From Arthrobacter sp. B2a2-09 (lineage in GTDB: Bacteria; Actinomycetota; Actinomycetes; Actinomycetales; Micrococcaceae): a stretch of DNA of 45,435 nt. The notes below the pieces were generated by a model that did not search any database, was not told where the DNA came from, and saw only the letters and a list, made by a program, of their open reading frames with translations. The first letter of the stretch is position 1, and the number at the start of each line of letters is the position of its first letter. The stretch lies in the NCBI RefSeq assembly GCF_027587375.1, contig NZ_JAMXIC010000032.1, forward strand, positions 1-45,435. Direction: 5' to 3'. The translations under genes were made by a program, and so were the position numbers. Positions 1-7,347 of this stretch are shown piece by piece.

Positions 1-99
1 GCCAGCCAATGTCGAGTAAATGACACATGACTTTTAGGGTCAGGTTATTCGCAAAACGCGGGTGCGTGAACCGGGCTGGGCGCGCCGTAGGATGTCGCT

Positions 100-1050
100 A
101 TGGCGACTCTGGGTGAGATCTGGCACTACACGACGGCGACGGGTCTGTCTGGGATCCTGTCGGAGCATGTGCTCTGGGCGAGCTCCGCGGCCTTCATGAA
201 TGACCACCGGGAGCTTCGAACTGGGCCCGCCGTCTTGGCGAAGCAGCTAGATGACCTGCATGGTCTTGTCGATGACGAGAACTTTCAAGGCTTTCTCCGA
301 CTTGCTCGGGGGATGGGGACGATTGATCAAACCCTCTCGTTTGTAGCGTGTGCTTGCCATGAACGAGACAGTCTGACAATGTGGCGCAACTATACGGACG
401 AAGTCGGATTTGCCGTTCGCCTAGATCCCGCGCGCCCGCTTTTTCTTCGTAGGCAGCGATCCATGAGCGATGTGCTCTTTCCGTCTGACGAGAAGCTCCT
501 GGGAGACGTGGCCGGTTCGGCGGCGATTCTTGGCCTGATGGCGGACAACTTCGACGAAAGCCCCCGCGAATGGCAAGACGCCATTTACAGCAAAAGGGAG
601 CAAGATAGTCTCGCGCGGGAGTGTTTGCAGCTAGTGCGCGCCTACGCTAAGGATCCCGGGCAGCAAACCGCCGAGGACGCCCAGACCATTACCAACGTGA
701 TGCTCGAATTCAATCGAACGCTGCAAAGGTTTAAAGATGAAGCTTTCAAGCATGAACAGGAACGGCGTGTCGTGTTTCCAGTTCCGCAGCCTCTGTCTCG
801 ATGTTTTACCAAGTTTCGAACGAGCAAATACGGCATCGTCCCGTATGTTGAACTCGGACTCCCGGCCGAGGAGCCCGAGGGAGCAGGCGCGGCACTTCCG
901 CGACCTATGCAGAATCTCCCCATCTTGCAAATAGCCGTCGGTCCAACGCCGTACCCAGACCAGGCGGTCGCGGGTGTTAGGCAACTCCTAATCTCGTTTG
1001 GGTACGGAGACGTCGACGTTGTTTCAAGCAAAATTCCATTCCGGAGTTAG
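100..1050 (+). CDS. DUF2971 family protein
   Basis: A 316-residue protein with the N-terminal pattern of the DUF2971 family: W-H-Y-T-T near residue 8, a G-I-L-S segment, then F-M-N-D-H-R-E around residue 32. The biochemical role of this family is unknown; members often occur on mobile elements and near defence genes. The start has no Shine-Dalgarno sequence. A TAGGAT box at 88-93 lies 6 nt before the ATG, so a leaderless transcript is likely, as for the integrase and repressor here. Base composition is lower in GC than in the phage arms, which suggests separate acquisition. It could be host flank or phage cargo; I cannot decide from sequence alone. Confidence 0.8.
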   Translation: MATLGEIWHYTTATGLSGILSEHVLWASSAAFMNDHRELRTGPAVLAKQLDDLHGLVDDENFQGFLRLARGMGTIDQTLSFVACACHERDSLTMWRNYTDEVGFAVRLDPARPLFLRRQRSMSDVLFPSDEKLLGDVAGSAAILGLMADNFDESPREWQDAIYSKREQDSLARECLQLVRAYAKDPGQQTAEDAQTITNVMLEFNRTLQRFKDEAFKHEQERRVVFPVPQPLSRCFTKFRTSKYGIVPYVELGLPAEEPEGAGAALPRPMQNLPILQIAVGPTPYPDQAVAGVRQLLISFGYGDVDVVSSKIPFRS

Positions 1051-1111
1051 GCGCGGCGACCGAGGTTTGCCGCCAGGAAGCACCGGACGTCATGCAAAGT
1101 GTCTTCCACTG

Positions 1112-1786
1112 CTAGCTTGACGCGGGCCTGCGGTCCAACGTCACCAAGTAGTCAATCTCCGAGGCTTGGACAACAAGTCGGTCGAAAGGATCTAGTCCTT
1201 CCAAGCTGTTGTCATCTTTAAGGCGATAGCTAAGCGGCTTTCGAAGGATTAGCTGGCGGTCGCCGTTTTCTTCTGCGACATCGGAATGTGCGTCGTGCTC
1301 GCCTTGGACCCAGATTCCACTCTTTAGCTGGATGCCAACGATGACGTCGTCATCTAACTCCTCGGGTGTCAGTACTCTGTCCCAAGCCGTATTGTCCTGA
1401 ACGTCCCCGCCGCTACCTACCCAGAGCAACCGTCTGACGCCGTCAAAGATAAATCTCGAGGCGGCGGCCCAGGCAACGACGCTACCGAGCGCTAGAAATA
1501 TGACCATCCAAACGATGACGGCGCGGGGTCGGGCGTCGAACGCTTTGGCCGGATCGGCCACGAAGGCCACTAGTGAATCAATGGGCAGACGCCATACAAG
1601 ACTGATACCGAGGTAGGAAAGAAGAACCACCATTGCCGCACCAACGCTTGCGAAAATGACCGTCGCAGTTTCACGAAAGACTGAGCGGCCGCGTCGCGGC
1701 AGGTGAGTTTCGACCCGACTTAGGAATATGAGCCCCGGGATGAGGAAGAAAGGATAAAGCAGAGCGGCAATGGCGGAGACTGGCAT
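1112..1786 (-). CDS. Predicted membrane protein, DUF6338-like
   Basis: 224 residues with about three hydrophobic segments: near residues 1-22, 43-68 and 90-112. A soluble C-terminal half follows, containing a short beta-rich stretch (D-V-I-V-G-I-Q-L-K-S-G) and an acidic, charged tail. The layout of membrane anchors plus a small cytosolic domain resembles DUF6338 proteins, but I make that link from memory of the pattern and hold it loosely. It is divergent from the basic 140-aa protein, and the 38-bp gap between the two starts must hold both promoters. Such divergent pairs on mobile DNA are often two-component defence modules; that role is inference. Confidence 0.6.
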   Translation of the reverse strand: MPVSAIAALLYPFFLIPGLIFLSRVETHLPRRGRSVFRETATVIFASVGAAMVVLLSYLGISLVWRLPIDSLVAFVADPAKAFDARPRAVIVWMVIFLALGSVVAWAAASRFIFDGVRRLLWVGSGGDVQDNTAWDRVLTPEELDDDVIVGIQLKSGIWVQGEHDAHSDVAEENGDRQLILRKPLSYRLKDDNSLEGLDPFDRLVVQASEIDYLVTLDRRPASS

Positions 1787-1824
1787 ACAGTGTTTCTACC
1801 ACTTGGAGAGTACCGGGGAGCGCC

Positions 1825-2247
1825 ATGGCACGAGAACAGAAGGTATCAAAAAAGGCGTCGGACCGAAGAGGTTGGGCCCTTAAGTATAAGAAGAAGGGTG
1901 CGACACCGGAGAAGATTGTCGAGATCGAAGGGAAGCCGTCCGTTATCGGCACCATCTTGACCCAAAACGGGGTTGTCGTGATCCGCGACGCGAAGGGCCG
2001 AGAGGTTGATCCTGAGACGTTAGGGGATGATCTAAGTCGCTACGTCGTTATCAAGCGGCCTGACACGCGAGTGGAGAAAGAATATCGTCGCAAGACGGTC
2101 AGGACTGAAGAAGACCCAAAGCACCCAAACGTACCAAAGCTAAGCGGACTGAAAACGGCCAAGCCCTCGCGACGAGATCGGCAACCTGCCGAAATAGAGC
2201 CTAAGACCCCCAAGGGCAAGCCAGCCAAAAAGGGCTGGTTCAAATGA
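1825..2247 (+). CDS. Basic hypothetical protein (140 aa)
   Basis: I do not recognise the family. The N-terminal 30 residues are rich in Lys and Arg, the middle (about residues 31-75) looks like a compact alpha/beta segment, and the last 55 residues are Lys/Arg/Pro-rich and probably disordered, ending in a K-P-A-K-K-G-W-F-K type tail. Such basic ends suggest nucleic-acid or membrane-surface contact, but nothing proves it. A GGGGAG ribosome-binding site lies about 4 nt upstream of the ATG. It is transcribed divergently from the membrane protein at 1112-1786 and may be its partner. Confidence 0.6.
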   Translation: MAREQKVSKKASDRRGWALKYKKKGATPEKIVEIEGKPSVIGTILTQNGVVVIRDAKGREVDPETLGDDLSRYVVIKRPDTRVEKEYRRKTVRTEEDPKHPNVPKLSGLKTAKPSRRDRQPAEIEPKTPKGKPAKKGWFK

Positions 2248-2275
2248 CTCGAAGCACTAGAAGTATCCTGGCTAC

Positions 2276-2428
2276 ATGACCGAGAAGGATGCCCCAAAAT
2301 CGGGGCGCGAGTTGTACCAGATCGTCCTGGCCGTTGAAGAGTTGCTCGGCGGCGAGCTATCGGGCGACGAGCTCGCGGAACTCGTGAACGCCGCCGACCC
2401 TCCGAGCGAGGAAAAGCGCATCCGGTAA
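2276..2428 (+). CDS. Small acidic protein (50 aa)
   Basis: A 50-residue ORF with ATG at 2276 and TAA at 2426-2428, directly followed by a strong terminator. The product is acidic and helical (repeated Glu/Leu, for example E-L-L-G-G-E-L-S-G-D-E-L). A TATCCT box at 2264-2269 stands 6 nt before the ATG, matching the leaderless start layout of the integrase, repressor and DUF2971 genes here. No family recognised. The acidic character and defence-like setting would fit a small regulatory protein or antitoxin, which is speculation. Confidence 0.55.
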   Translation: MTEKDAPKSGRELYQIVLAVEELLGGELSGDELAELVNAADPPSEEKRIR

Positions 2429-2431
2429 CAA

Positions 2432-2472
2432 TAAAAAGCCGCCCTGGGTTTGTCCCAGGGCGGCTTTCCTTT
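2432..2472. terminator. Bidirectional intrinsic terminator
   Basis: A GCCGCCCTGGG stem with its perfect complement around a short TTTGT loop, flanked by A-rich sequence on the left and a T-rich run on the right. It sits between the convergent 50-aa gene and the methyltransferase, so it can end transcripts from both sides. Confidence 0.85.
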
Positions 2473-2480
2473 GCATCGAT

Positions 2481-3569
2481 CTAAGCGGCGTCGACGAGTT
2501 CTCGCTGTGCCACGAGCGCCTTGTGGAGGTGGCGGGCGATCGCCTGAGCCAGCGCTGTAGGAACAGCGTTGCCAATCTGTCGAGCTATCTCGATTTTGGA
2601 GCCCTCGAAGATGAAGCTATCGGGGAAGCCCTGAAGTCGGGCCGCCTCGCGGTGGGTGATGGGCCGGTGTGCCTCAGGGTGGAGGTAGCGGCCCTTCTCA
2701 GGCTTGAAGAACTCCGTCCGGATGGTCGGCGACGGGCGTTCCCACCACAGCCGCCCCATGACGTCCGTTGTGCCGGTCGGCTTCTCGGCCCAGCACCGGG
2801 GGAGTAGGTCCGGCCGGTTGCGGGCGAGGTCGAACCTGTTCCCGCCCTCGGGAATCGCCATGTACCGCTCTAGGCTCGTGGGCCTTGGGTTCCTCTTCAG
2901 GTGGAGCTCCTGCCGGTCACCCGCGAGCCCCTCGACTACTACCGGCTCGACGGCTGTCGGGTACTCGGGCAAGTCGCCTATAGCGTCGCGCACGGTCACG
3001 TAAGGCGTCCCGCTGGCGGCGTTAGGGCCGTGCGTTACGGGCGGCGGCCATTCAACCTCTTCGGCGTTGCGGACGGCCATGAAGATGCCTCGGATGCGGC
3101 GCTGAGGGGCGCCATAGTCGGCGGCGTTCAGCGGGCCGTAGTTAAATGCGTACTGTTTCAGCACGGGGTCAGTTTCCATGGCCTCTAGGAGGGCCATGAA
3201 CTGCGCCGACTTCTGAAACTCGGGTACGTTCTCGATGATGAATGCCGCCGGTTGAACTTGGCGGACAGCCCGAAGGTACTGCTGCCAAAGCTCGTTGAGC
3301 TCGGCGCGGGAGGCGTCGTCACGGTCGCGGCCCAGGGGCGAGAAGCCCTGGCAGGGGGGACCGCCGATAATTACGTCGGCTTCTGGGAACGTCTTCACGT
3401 CGGTCACTGAGCCAGTTTCCATCTCGCAGCCGAAGTGGCGCTCATATGTGTTTGCGGCGGCCTTGTCGATCTCGACCGCGAAGATCGGCATGAAGCCGAG
3501 CTCGGCCTGCTCGAAGCCGAGAGATAGTCCTCCGGCGCCTGCGAATAAGTCAATTGTGCGAATGTCCAT
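2481..3569 (-). CDS. DNA (cytosine-5-)-methyltransferase of the R-M pair
   Basis: A 362-residue C5-cytosine methyltransferase that transfers methyl groups from S-adenosylmethionine to cytosine. All main motifs are visible: motif I D-L-F-A-G-A-G-G at residues 7-14, motif IV G-P-P-C-Q-G-F-S with catalytic Cys73, motif VI E-N-V at 113-115, a target-recognition region around 200-300, and motif X G-N-A-V-P near 333-337. GGAAGG precedes the ATG. It is divergent from the NgoMIV-family endonuclease across a 106-bp gap. The NgoMIV family is known to cut GCCGGC, so this enzyme probably protects that sequence; the exact methylated base is not shown by sequence. Confidence 0.95.
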   Translation of the reverse strand: MDIRTIDLFAGAGGLSLGFEQAELGFMPIFAVEIDKAAANTYERHFGCEMETGSVTDVKTFPEADVIIGGPPCQGFSPLGRDRDDASRAELNELWQQYLRAVRQVQPAAFIIENVPEFQKSAQFMALLEAMETDPVLKQYAFNYGPLNAADYGAPQRRIRGIFMAVRNAEEVEWPPPVTHGPNAASGTPYVTVRDAIGDLPEYPTAVEPVVVEGLAGDRQELHLKRNPRPTSLERYMAIPEGGNRFDLARNRPDLLPRCWAEKPTGTTDVMGRLWWERPSPTIRTEFFKPEKGRYLHPEAHRPITHREAARLQGFPDSFIFEGSKIEIARQIGNAVPTALAQAIARHLHKALVAQRELVDAA

Positions 3570-3675
3570 GATGTCCTTCCCGGTCGCAATCCTATCGTTA
3601 CGGTGGGGTGAGACATTCCTGCTGGGCGGTGTGTCCGTTTCGGTGGATGTTCGCCTTTAATGAAATGCTCAAGCC

Positions 3676-4650
3676 ATGCCCGCACCGTTCGCCGCCCAGC
3701 TATGCGGTTTCCGCCTCGATAAGCAAGGGAATCTGACTCGATACCCGAACACATCTGATGCGGGCGACGTTGGATCGGTGGAGCTTGGTAAGGCGCTCTT
3801 AGAAGAACTCGGAGTGCCGGATGACCAGCCGGGAGGGAATGACCCCGGCGCTAGGCTGGAAGAGGCAATTCAAGGTCATCTACAGCCGCTGCGGACTGAC
3901 CTCGTTATTCGGCGGTCACGCTCGGCGCTGGAGTTTGAGCAGTACGCACATCTGCGGGTTTTTCCTGAGTTCAAGGAAGGACACATAAATGCCGGGACAA
4001 CGATCGAGCAGCTGCGGAAAATCGCCGAGAAGCTTCCAGCGTCGGCGCCGACGACAAGGCTTCTAGCAAGCCTGGACTCGGCGGCGACAAAGTTCGCCGA
4101 GCAGGACAGAATCAGCGAACGGCTGAAGCTCTACATGCCGGAGGAATCGCTGCTCAAACTTGATCTGACTTGCGCCACTGAGGAGGAGGGTAAGGAGTCC
4201 GTACTTCGCCTTGGCCTTTCGTCGAAGTGGACCCTCCGCACCGACCGCGCTCAGGACTGTGTTTCTCAGGGTTCAAAGCTGGCGTCCCAGCGCCGGGGTC
4301 CGATGCCGCACTATGCCGTCATTACGATGGAGCCGCGTCCGGCCATGCTGAAGATTCTTGCTGACGGCTCGGGCTCAGTGGACTTTGTCTACCACTTGGA
4401 CCTGCCAGCACTGATTCGTGCCATGGAAAAAGTCCGGAGCAAGAAGCGTGGGAAGTGGAGCCCTGGCATTACCTTCGAGCGATTGCTCAATCAGGGCAGA
4501 ATCCGAGATTACGACGACTTGGTCGGCGCGGTGCAGTCGCTTCCTCTGACTGTCCCTCCTTCGGTACCGGAGGGCGCCATCGCTTCGGCCGAGGAGGAAG
4601 CCGGACGGAGCGGCGAGGTAATAGGAGACGCCGAGAGACCGTTGTTCTAG
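3676..4650 (+). CDS. Type II restriction endonuclease, NgoMIV family
   Basis: 324 residues that I align by eye with NgoMIV. Shared landmarks are a Q-Y-A-H-L block at about 89-93, S-S-K at 182-184 replacing the family's S-C-K catalytic signature, W-T-L-R-T-D-R-A-Q just after it, a P-H-Y-A-V-I-T-M-E-P strand near 211, and a V-D-F-V-Y-H-L element. NgoMIV is a tetrameric Mg-dependent enzyme recognising GCCGGC. The protein is somewhat longer than NgoMIV at the C-terminus (an acidic tail). The divergent methyltransferase completes the system. There is no obvious controller gene between them, so control probably rests on the shared intergenic region. Specificity is inferred from the family. Confidence 0.88.
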   Translation: MPAPFAAQLCGFRLDKQGNLTRYPNTSDAGDVGSVELGKALLEELGVPDDQPGGNDPGARLEEAIQGHLQPLRTDLVIRRSRSALEFEQYAHLRVFPEFKEGHINAGTTIEQLRKIAEKLPASAPTTRLLASLDSAATKFAEQDRISERLKLYMPEESLLKLDLTCATEEEGKESVLRLGLSSKWTLRTDRAQDCVSQGSKLASQRRGPMPHYAVITMEPRPAMLKILADGSGSVDFVYHLDLPALIRAMEKVRSKKRGKWSPGITFERLLNQGRIRDYDDLVGAVQSLPLTVPPSVPEGAIASAEEEAGRSGEVIGDAERPLF

Positions 4651-4668
4651 CGGTATCGCAGAAACGCA

Positions 4669-4722
4669 GAGAGGCCCCACTCGCGGCTTGGGAATGAGTT
4701 CCTGAGCTTAGGAGGGCCTCTC
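4669..4722. terminator. Probable terminator after the endonuclease gene
   Basis: GAGAGGCCC at 4669-4677 pairs exactly with GGGCCTCTC at 4714-4722, with a smaller hairpin possible in the 36-nt loop. It separates the rightward endonuclease gene from the leftward phage arm that ends at 4749. Confidence 0.6.
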
Positions 4723-4748
4723 GTCTTGGACGTCTCGCGCGAGGCGCC

Positions 4749-5342
4749 TTACGCTTCGATCATGCGCTCTTCGTGGCAAGGGCAGATCGGGGCGCCGAAG
4801 TCGGCGAGCCACTGGCGGGTCATGCGGGCTTTGTAGCCGGAGCCATCGGCGCACTCAACTTTCATCATGCGAGTGGTCTGCTTCTTCGGGCCGTCGGCCC
4901 CCTGGGCGCCGGAGGAGATCGCCGCGTGAGGGTACTCGCCGAGCTCCGCCGCGATCTCTTCGAGCTTCGCCTTCAGGTCGTCGCCAGCGACGGTCGCCGT
5001 CATCTTGCCAGTGAGGCCGAGGGCCTTTGCGATCTTCGCGAAGCGGCCCTTGTGGCCACTCGCGCAATCGTCGATCGCGTGAATCAACTCGTGGGCCAAG
5101 ACGTCCAGTACGCGGACCGCGTCGTCCAGGACCGGGGAGATAAAGAGCTGAGAGACGGAGTCGGCGGCGACCTTCGTCGACCAGCACTGGCCGATAACCG
5201 AATTCTTCCGGCCGTTGCCGCCGGGCCAGCCCACGGAGACGCGGACGGCGGGAACGGTCTCGCCGAGCTCCTCGAAGAGCGGGGTCAGGGCCTCGACGGA
5301 GGCGACGAGCCATTCTTCGCGGGTCTGGAACTTTGCGGTCAC
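4749..5342 (-). CDS. SprT-like zinc metallopeptidase
   Basis: 197 residues. H-E-L-I-H at 84-88 is the zinc-binding HExxH helix, with a third ligand likely His97 in G-H-K-G-R-F. This spacing is typical of SprT-like phage peptidases, which resemble Spartan-type proteases acting on DNA-bound proteins. A C-terminal C-x-C pair (about 188-190) and Cys173 may form a small zinc ribbon, though one pair is weak. It is the most distal gene of the early arm. The start is GTG with GAAGGAG upstream. Its leader carries a GTGTAAAC site and a promoter-like box shared with the gene at 6332-7147. Confidence 0.85.
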   Translation of the reverse strand: MTAKFQTREEWLVASVEALTPLFEELGETVPAVRVSVGWPGGNGRKNSVIGQCWSTKVAADSVSQLFISPVLDDAVRVLDVLAHELIHAIDDCASGHKGRFAKIAKALGLTGKMTATVAGDDLKAKLEEIAAELGEYPHAAISSGAQGADGPKKQTTRMMKVECADGSGYKARMTRQWLADFGAPICPCHEERMIEA

Positions 5343-5373
5343 TGTGGACTCCTTCAGTAGGTCTAGCGGGCTT

Positions 5374-5381
5374 GTGTAAAC
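5374..5381 (+). promoter_or_regulatory. GTGTAAAC site 1
   Basis: Exact core followed by AG. It lies in the leader of the SprT-like gene, directly downstream of the TTAAAC box, where a bound protein would block promoter clearance. Confidence 0.6.
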
Positions 5382-5382
5382 A

Positions 5383-5411
5383 GTTTAAGTCACGAAAAGC
5401 GCCTTACGCAA
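5383..5411 (-). promoter_or_regulatory. Candidate leftward promoter, copy 1 of a repeated box
   Basis: Minus strand TTGCGT, 17 nt, TTAAAC, matching sigma-70 spacing. The same arrangement recurs at 7187-7215 together with the adjacent GTGTAAAC site, and more loosely at 8234-8262. This copy overlaps the 3' end of the HTH gene. Confidence 0.5.
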
Positions 5412-5777
5412 GTCGCCATGCGTAATGACGTATGCAGCCTTGCCGAGGTCCCGTTCGAAGTGACGAAGGGCGCGCGTATGGTCGTCGCGCTGGCTCGTGG
5501 TCCAGGCCCGGCCGGGGAAGTGGCGGCGGAGGGTTTCGGGGTCGACGCCGTCCGTCCTGGAGATCTCCGCGAAGCTCCAGCCCTCCTCTAGACGGGCCTC
5601 GATCCAGGCGAGCCGCTCCGGCGCCAGGAAGTGATCGCGGGAGAGGCCGAGCTCGCGCCGGACGCGGCCGACGGTCCGCTCGTTGACGCCGAAGTGAGCA
5701 GCAAGGCGGGCTAGGGTCCAGCCCTGGCCGTCGAGCCTGGCGAACTCGTCGCGGTCGACCCGTTGCCGGGCGGCCAT
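5385..5777 (-). CDS. Helix-turn-helix DNA-binding protein
   Basis: 130 residues. I chose the ATG at 5777 because it overlaps the upstream stop as TAATG and because translated sequence before it is low-complexity Arg/Pro/Gly. Two HTH-like units are visible: L-A-R-L-A-A-H-F-G-V-N-E-R-T-V near residues 19-33, followed by R-R-E-L-G-L, and F-A-E-I-S-R-T-D-G-V-D-P-E-T-L near 62-76. The product is probably a regulator or terminal DNA-binding accessory protein of the early operon. It is one of two candidates for the protein that reads the GTGTAAAC sites, the other being the putative repressor at 17886-18476. Confidence 0.75.
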   Translation of the reverse strand: MAARQRVDRDEFARLDGQGWTLARLAAHFGVNERTVGRVRRELGLSRDHFLAPERLAWIEARLEEGWSFAEISRTDGVDPETLRRHFPGRAWTTSQRDDHTRALRHFERDLGKAAYVITHGDLRKALFVT

Positions 5778-6274
5778 TATGCGGCCGCCTGGTCGGTCTG
5801 GCCGCCGTTCCGGAGGCAGTCGCAAGCCTGGAGGCCGGAGGGTGCCTTCTGCTCCCGGAGGAGCTCCAGGGCGGCCGCGTGGCGGGCTCCCGACGTGAGC
5901 TCCTGGCGCTCGTCGGCCTGGGCGGCCTTCTCGCAAGTCGCCGCGGAGTGAAGGAGTCGCTGGACGAAGGGTGCCCGCTGGCGCCCGTAGCCGGTGAATC
6001 CGAGCTTCTTCGCCGTGACGTAGCCGCCGTGGCGGACGCCCTCGACGTGACGAAGAACCGCCGCCCAGCCGTCGAAGTTCTCCAGGACGCGAGCCGGGCG
6101 CGTCGGCGTGGGCTTCTTGATCGCCAGGAAGCGGCCGCCGGCGTCGACCGCCCAGACGGAGGCCGCGAGCGGGCCGTCGCTCCAGACGGTCGCGGCGACG
6201 CCGTCGAGCTCGACGAGGGCGCCAGCCTTCCAGGGCTTCGGATCGAAGGGCATCGGATCTTTGCGGGTAGCCAT
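5777..6274 (-). CDS. Hypothetical phage protein (165 aa)
   Basis: No family recognised. Residues about 15-60 look like a small beta-rich domain (V-E-L-D-G-V-A-A-T-V, S-V-W-A-V-D-A-G-G-R-F). The second half is helical, with a C-D-C pair near the end. An AAAGGA ribosome-binding site precedes the ATG. Translation is coupled to the HTH gene through TAATG. Confidence 0.7.
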   Translation of the reverse strand: MATRKDPMPFDPKPWKAGALVELDGVAATVWSDGPLAASVWAVDAGGRFLAIKKPTPTRPARVLENFDGWAAVLRHVEGVRHGGYVTAKKLGFTGYGRQRAPFVQRLLHSAATCEKAAQADERQELTSGARHAAALELLREQKAPSGLQACDCLRNGGQTDQAAA

Positions 6275-6301
6275 TGTGGCGAGTCCTTTCAGGGAGTGAG
6301 G

Positions 6302-6323
6302 GGGAGGGGCCGGAGCCCCTCCC
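6302..6323. terminator. GC-rich hairpin, probable terminator
   Basis: GGGAGGGGC pairs with GCCCCTCCC around a 4-nt loop, just beyond the stop of the gene at 6332-7147. There is no T-tract, so it may only attenuate. Confidence 0.45.
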
Positions 6324-6331
6324 GAGGAGGG

Positions 6332-7147
6332 CTAGAGGCTTGCGTCAGCCGGGATCTTGTAGTGCGGGTACTTCCGGTGTTCCTTGATCTTCGCGGCGAA
6401 CTTCTTTTCGAGGATCGCCTTGGCGGAGTAGCCGTCGACGGCGGCGGCGATCGCCTCGGCAATCTCGCGCGCGGCGGCCAGGTCCTTAGCGGCAAGGTCG
6501 TCCAGGTGGGCGCGGTGAGCTTCGTCCTGGGCGACCATGAAACGGCGGCCAACGTAGGTGTCGATCTCCCAGCCGATCTGATTCTCGGCGCCGCGCTGGC
6601 TCTTGTAGACCTTGCGACCGACGACGATCTGGGCGGCCTTTGCGGCTTCGCGCTTCGCGGCCTTCTCGGCGGCCTCCTGGGCGCGAGCCTCGCGCTCGGC
6701 GACGTGGATAGGGAGCATGGACTTCTTGGCGACCGGCGCGGAGGGGAAGCAGACCGTGCAAGCGGCCTCTCCGGCGAGCTCGACGATCTCGACCTCCTCC
6801 GCGCCGGAGTATTCCGGCATGAGGCCCGCCTGAGTGGTCCAGCGGAGCGTCGAGCAACCGAAGCCCTTGTGAAGGTGGCCGCCAGGGACCAGGACGAAGC
6901 GGGTCCAGTTGCCAGCGGCGGCGATAGCTTCGAGCGGAGCGGCTTCGGCCTTGGCGTTATCGAGCTCGTCCTGTGCGGCGGCGAGCTCGGCGGTGAGCCG
7001 GAAGGGGCGACCGCGCTTGGCCGTGTCCTCCTGAATTTTGACATAGGACCGGACGCGGTCCTCGGCTTTGGCGGTCTTCCACCATGCATCGACGAGGAGG
7101 GCGTCGGTCGTCTTGGCGATCTTGCGGAGGGCTTCAGCGGCGGTCAA
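6332..7147 (-). CDS. Hypothetical phage protein with central coiled coil (271 aa)
   Basis: I place the start at TTG 7147-7145, five nt after GAAGGAG; reading further upstream would run into the leader with no ribosome-binding site. The sequence holds an N-terminal helical part (to about residue 60), a middle section with C-T-V-C that may bind metal, an Ala/Glu/Lys/Arg-rich coiled coil around 150-180, and a C-terminal globular part. No family recognised. Its leader is about 80 percent identical by eye to that of the SprT-like gene, including a GTGTAAAC site. Confidence 0.75.
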   Translation of the reverse strand: MTAAEALRKIAKTTDALLVDAWWKTAKAEDRVRSYVKIQEDTAKRGRPFRLTAELAAAQDELDNAKAEAAPLEAIAAAGNWTRFVLVPGGHLHKGFGCSTLRWTTQAGLMPEYSGAEEVEIVELAGEAACTVCFPSAPVAKKSMLPIHVAEREARAQEAAEKAAKREAAKAAQIVVGRKVYKSQRGAENQIGWEIDTYVGRRFMVAQDEAHRAHLDDLAAKDLAAAREIAEAIAAAVDGYSAKAILEKKFAAKIKEHRKYPHYKIPADASL

Positions 7148-7177
7148 TGTGACTCCTTCAGTCGGTAAGGCTTTGTT

Positions 7178-7185
7178 GTGTAAAC
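7178..7185 (+). promoter_or_regulatory. GTGTAAAC site 2
   Basis: Exact core followed by AG, in the leader of the 271-aa gene, immediately downstream of the TTAGGC box of promoter copy 2. Confidence 0.6.
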
Positions 7186-7186
7186 A

Positions 7187-7215
7187 GCCTAAGTAACGCA
7201 AGGCGACTTACGCAA
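7187..7215 (-). promoter_or_regulatory. Candidate leftward promoter, copy 2 of a repeated box
   Basis: Minus strand TTGCGT, 17 nt, TTAGGC. The -35-like box and most of the spacer match copy 1 at 5383-5411, and the operator-like site abuts it in the same position. Confidence 0.45.
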
Positions 7216-7347
7216 GTCGGCTTGCGCGGGAGAGGGCGATTAGGAGCTCCGCGCAATAACTCAAAAGAGTTGACTAACGATTGGACTAATTGGCGGCGGC
7301 CATCGTATCCTCGATACATGAACAGCCGCCGCCTTTCGATAGTCGCT

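Noticed and set aside
5879..7168. Rightward ORF of 429 codons opposite early genes
   Set aside because: Antisense to three coupled genes with good ribosome-binding sites; composition is that of a shadow frame.
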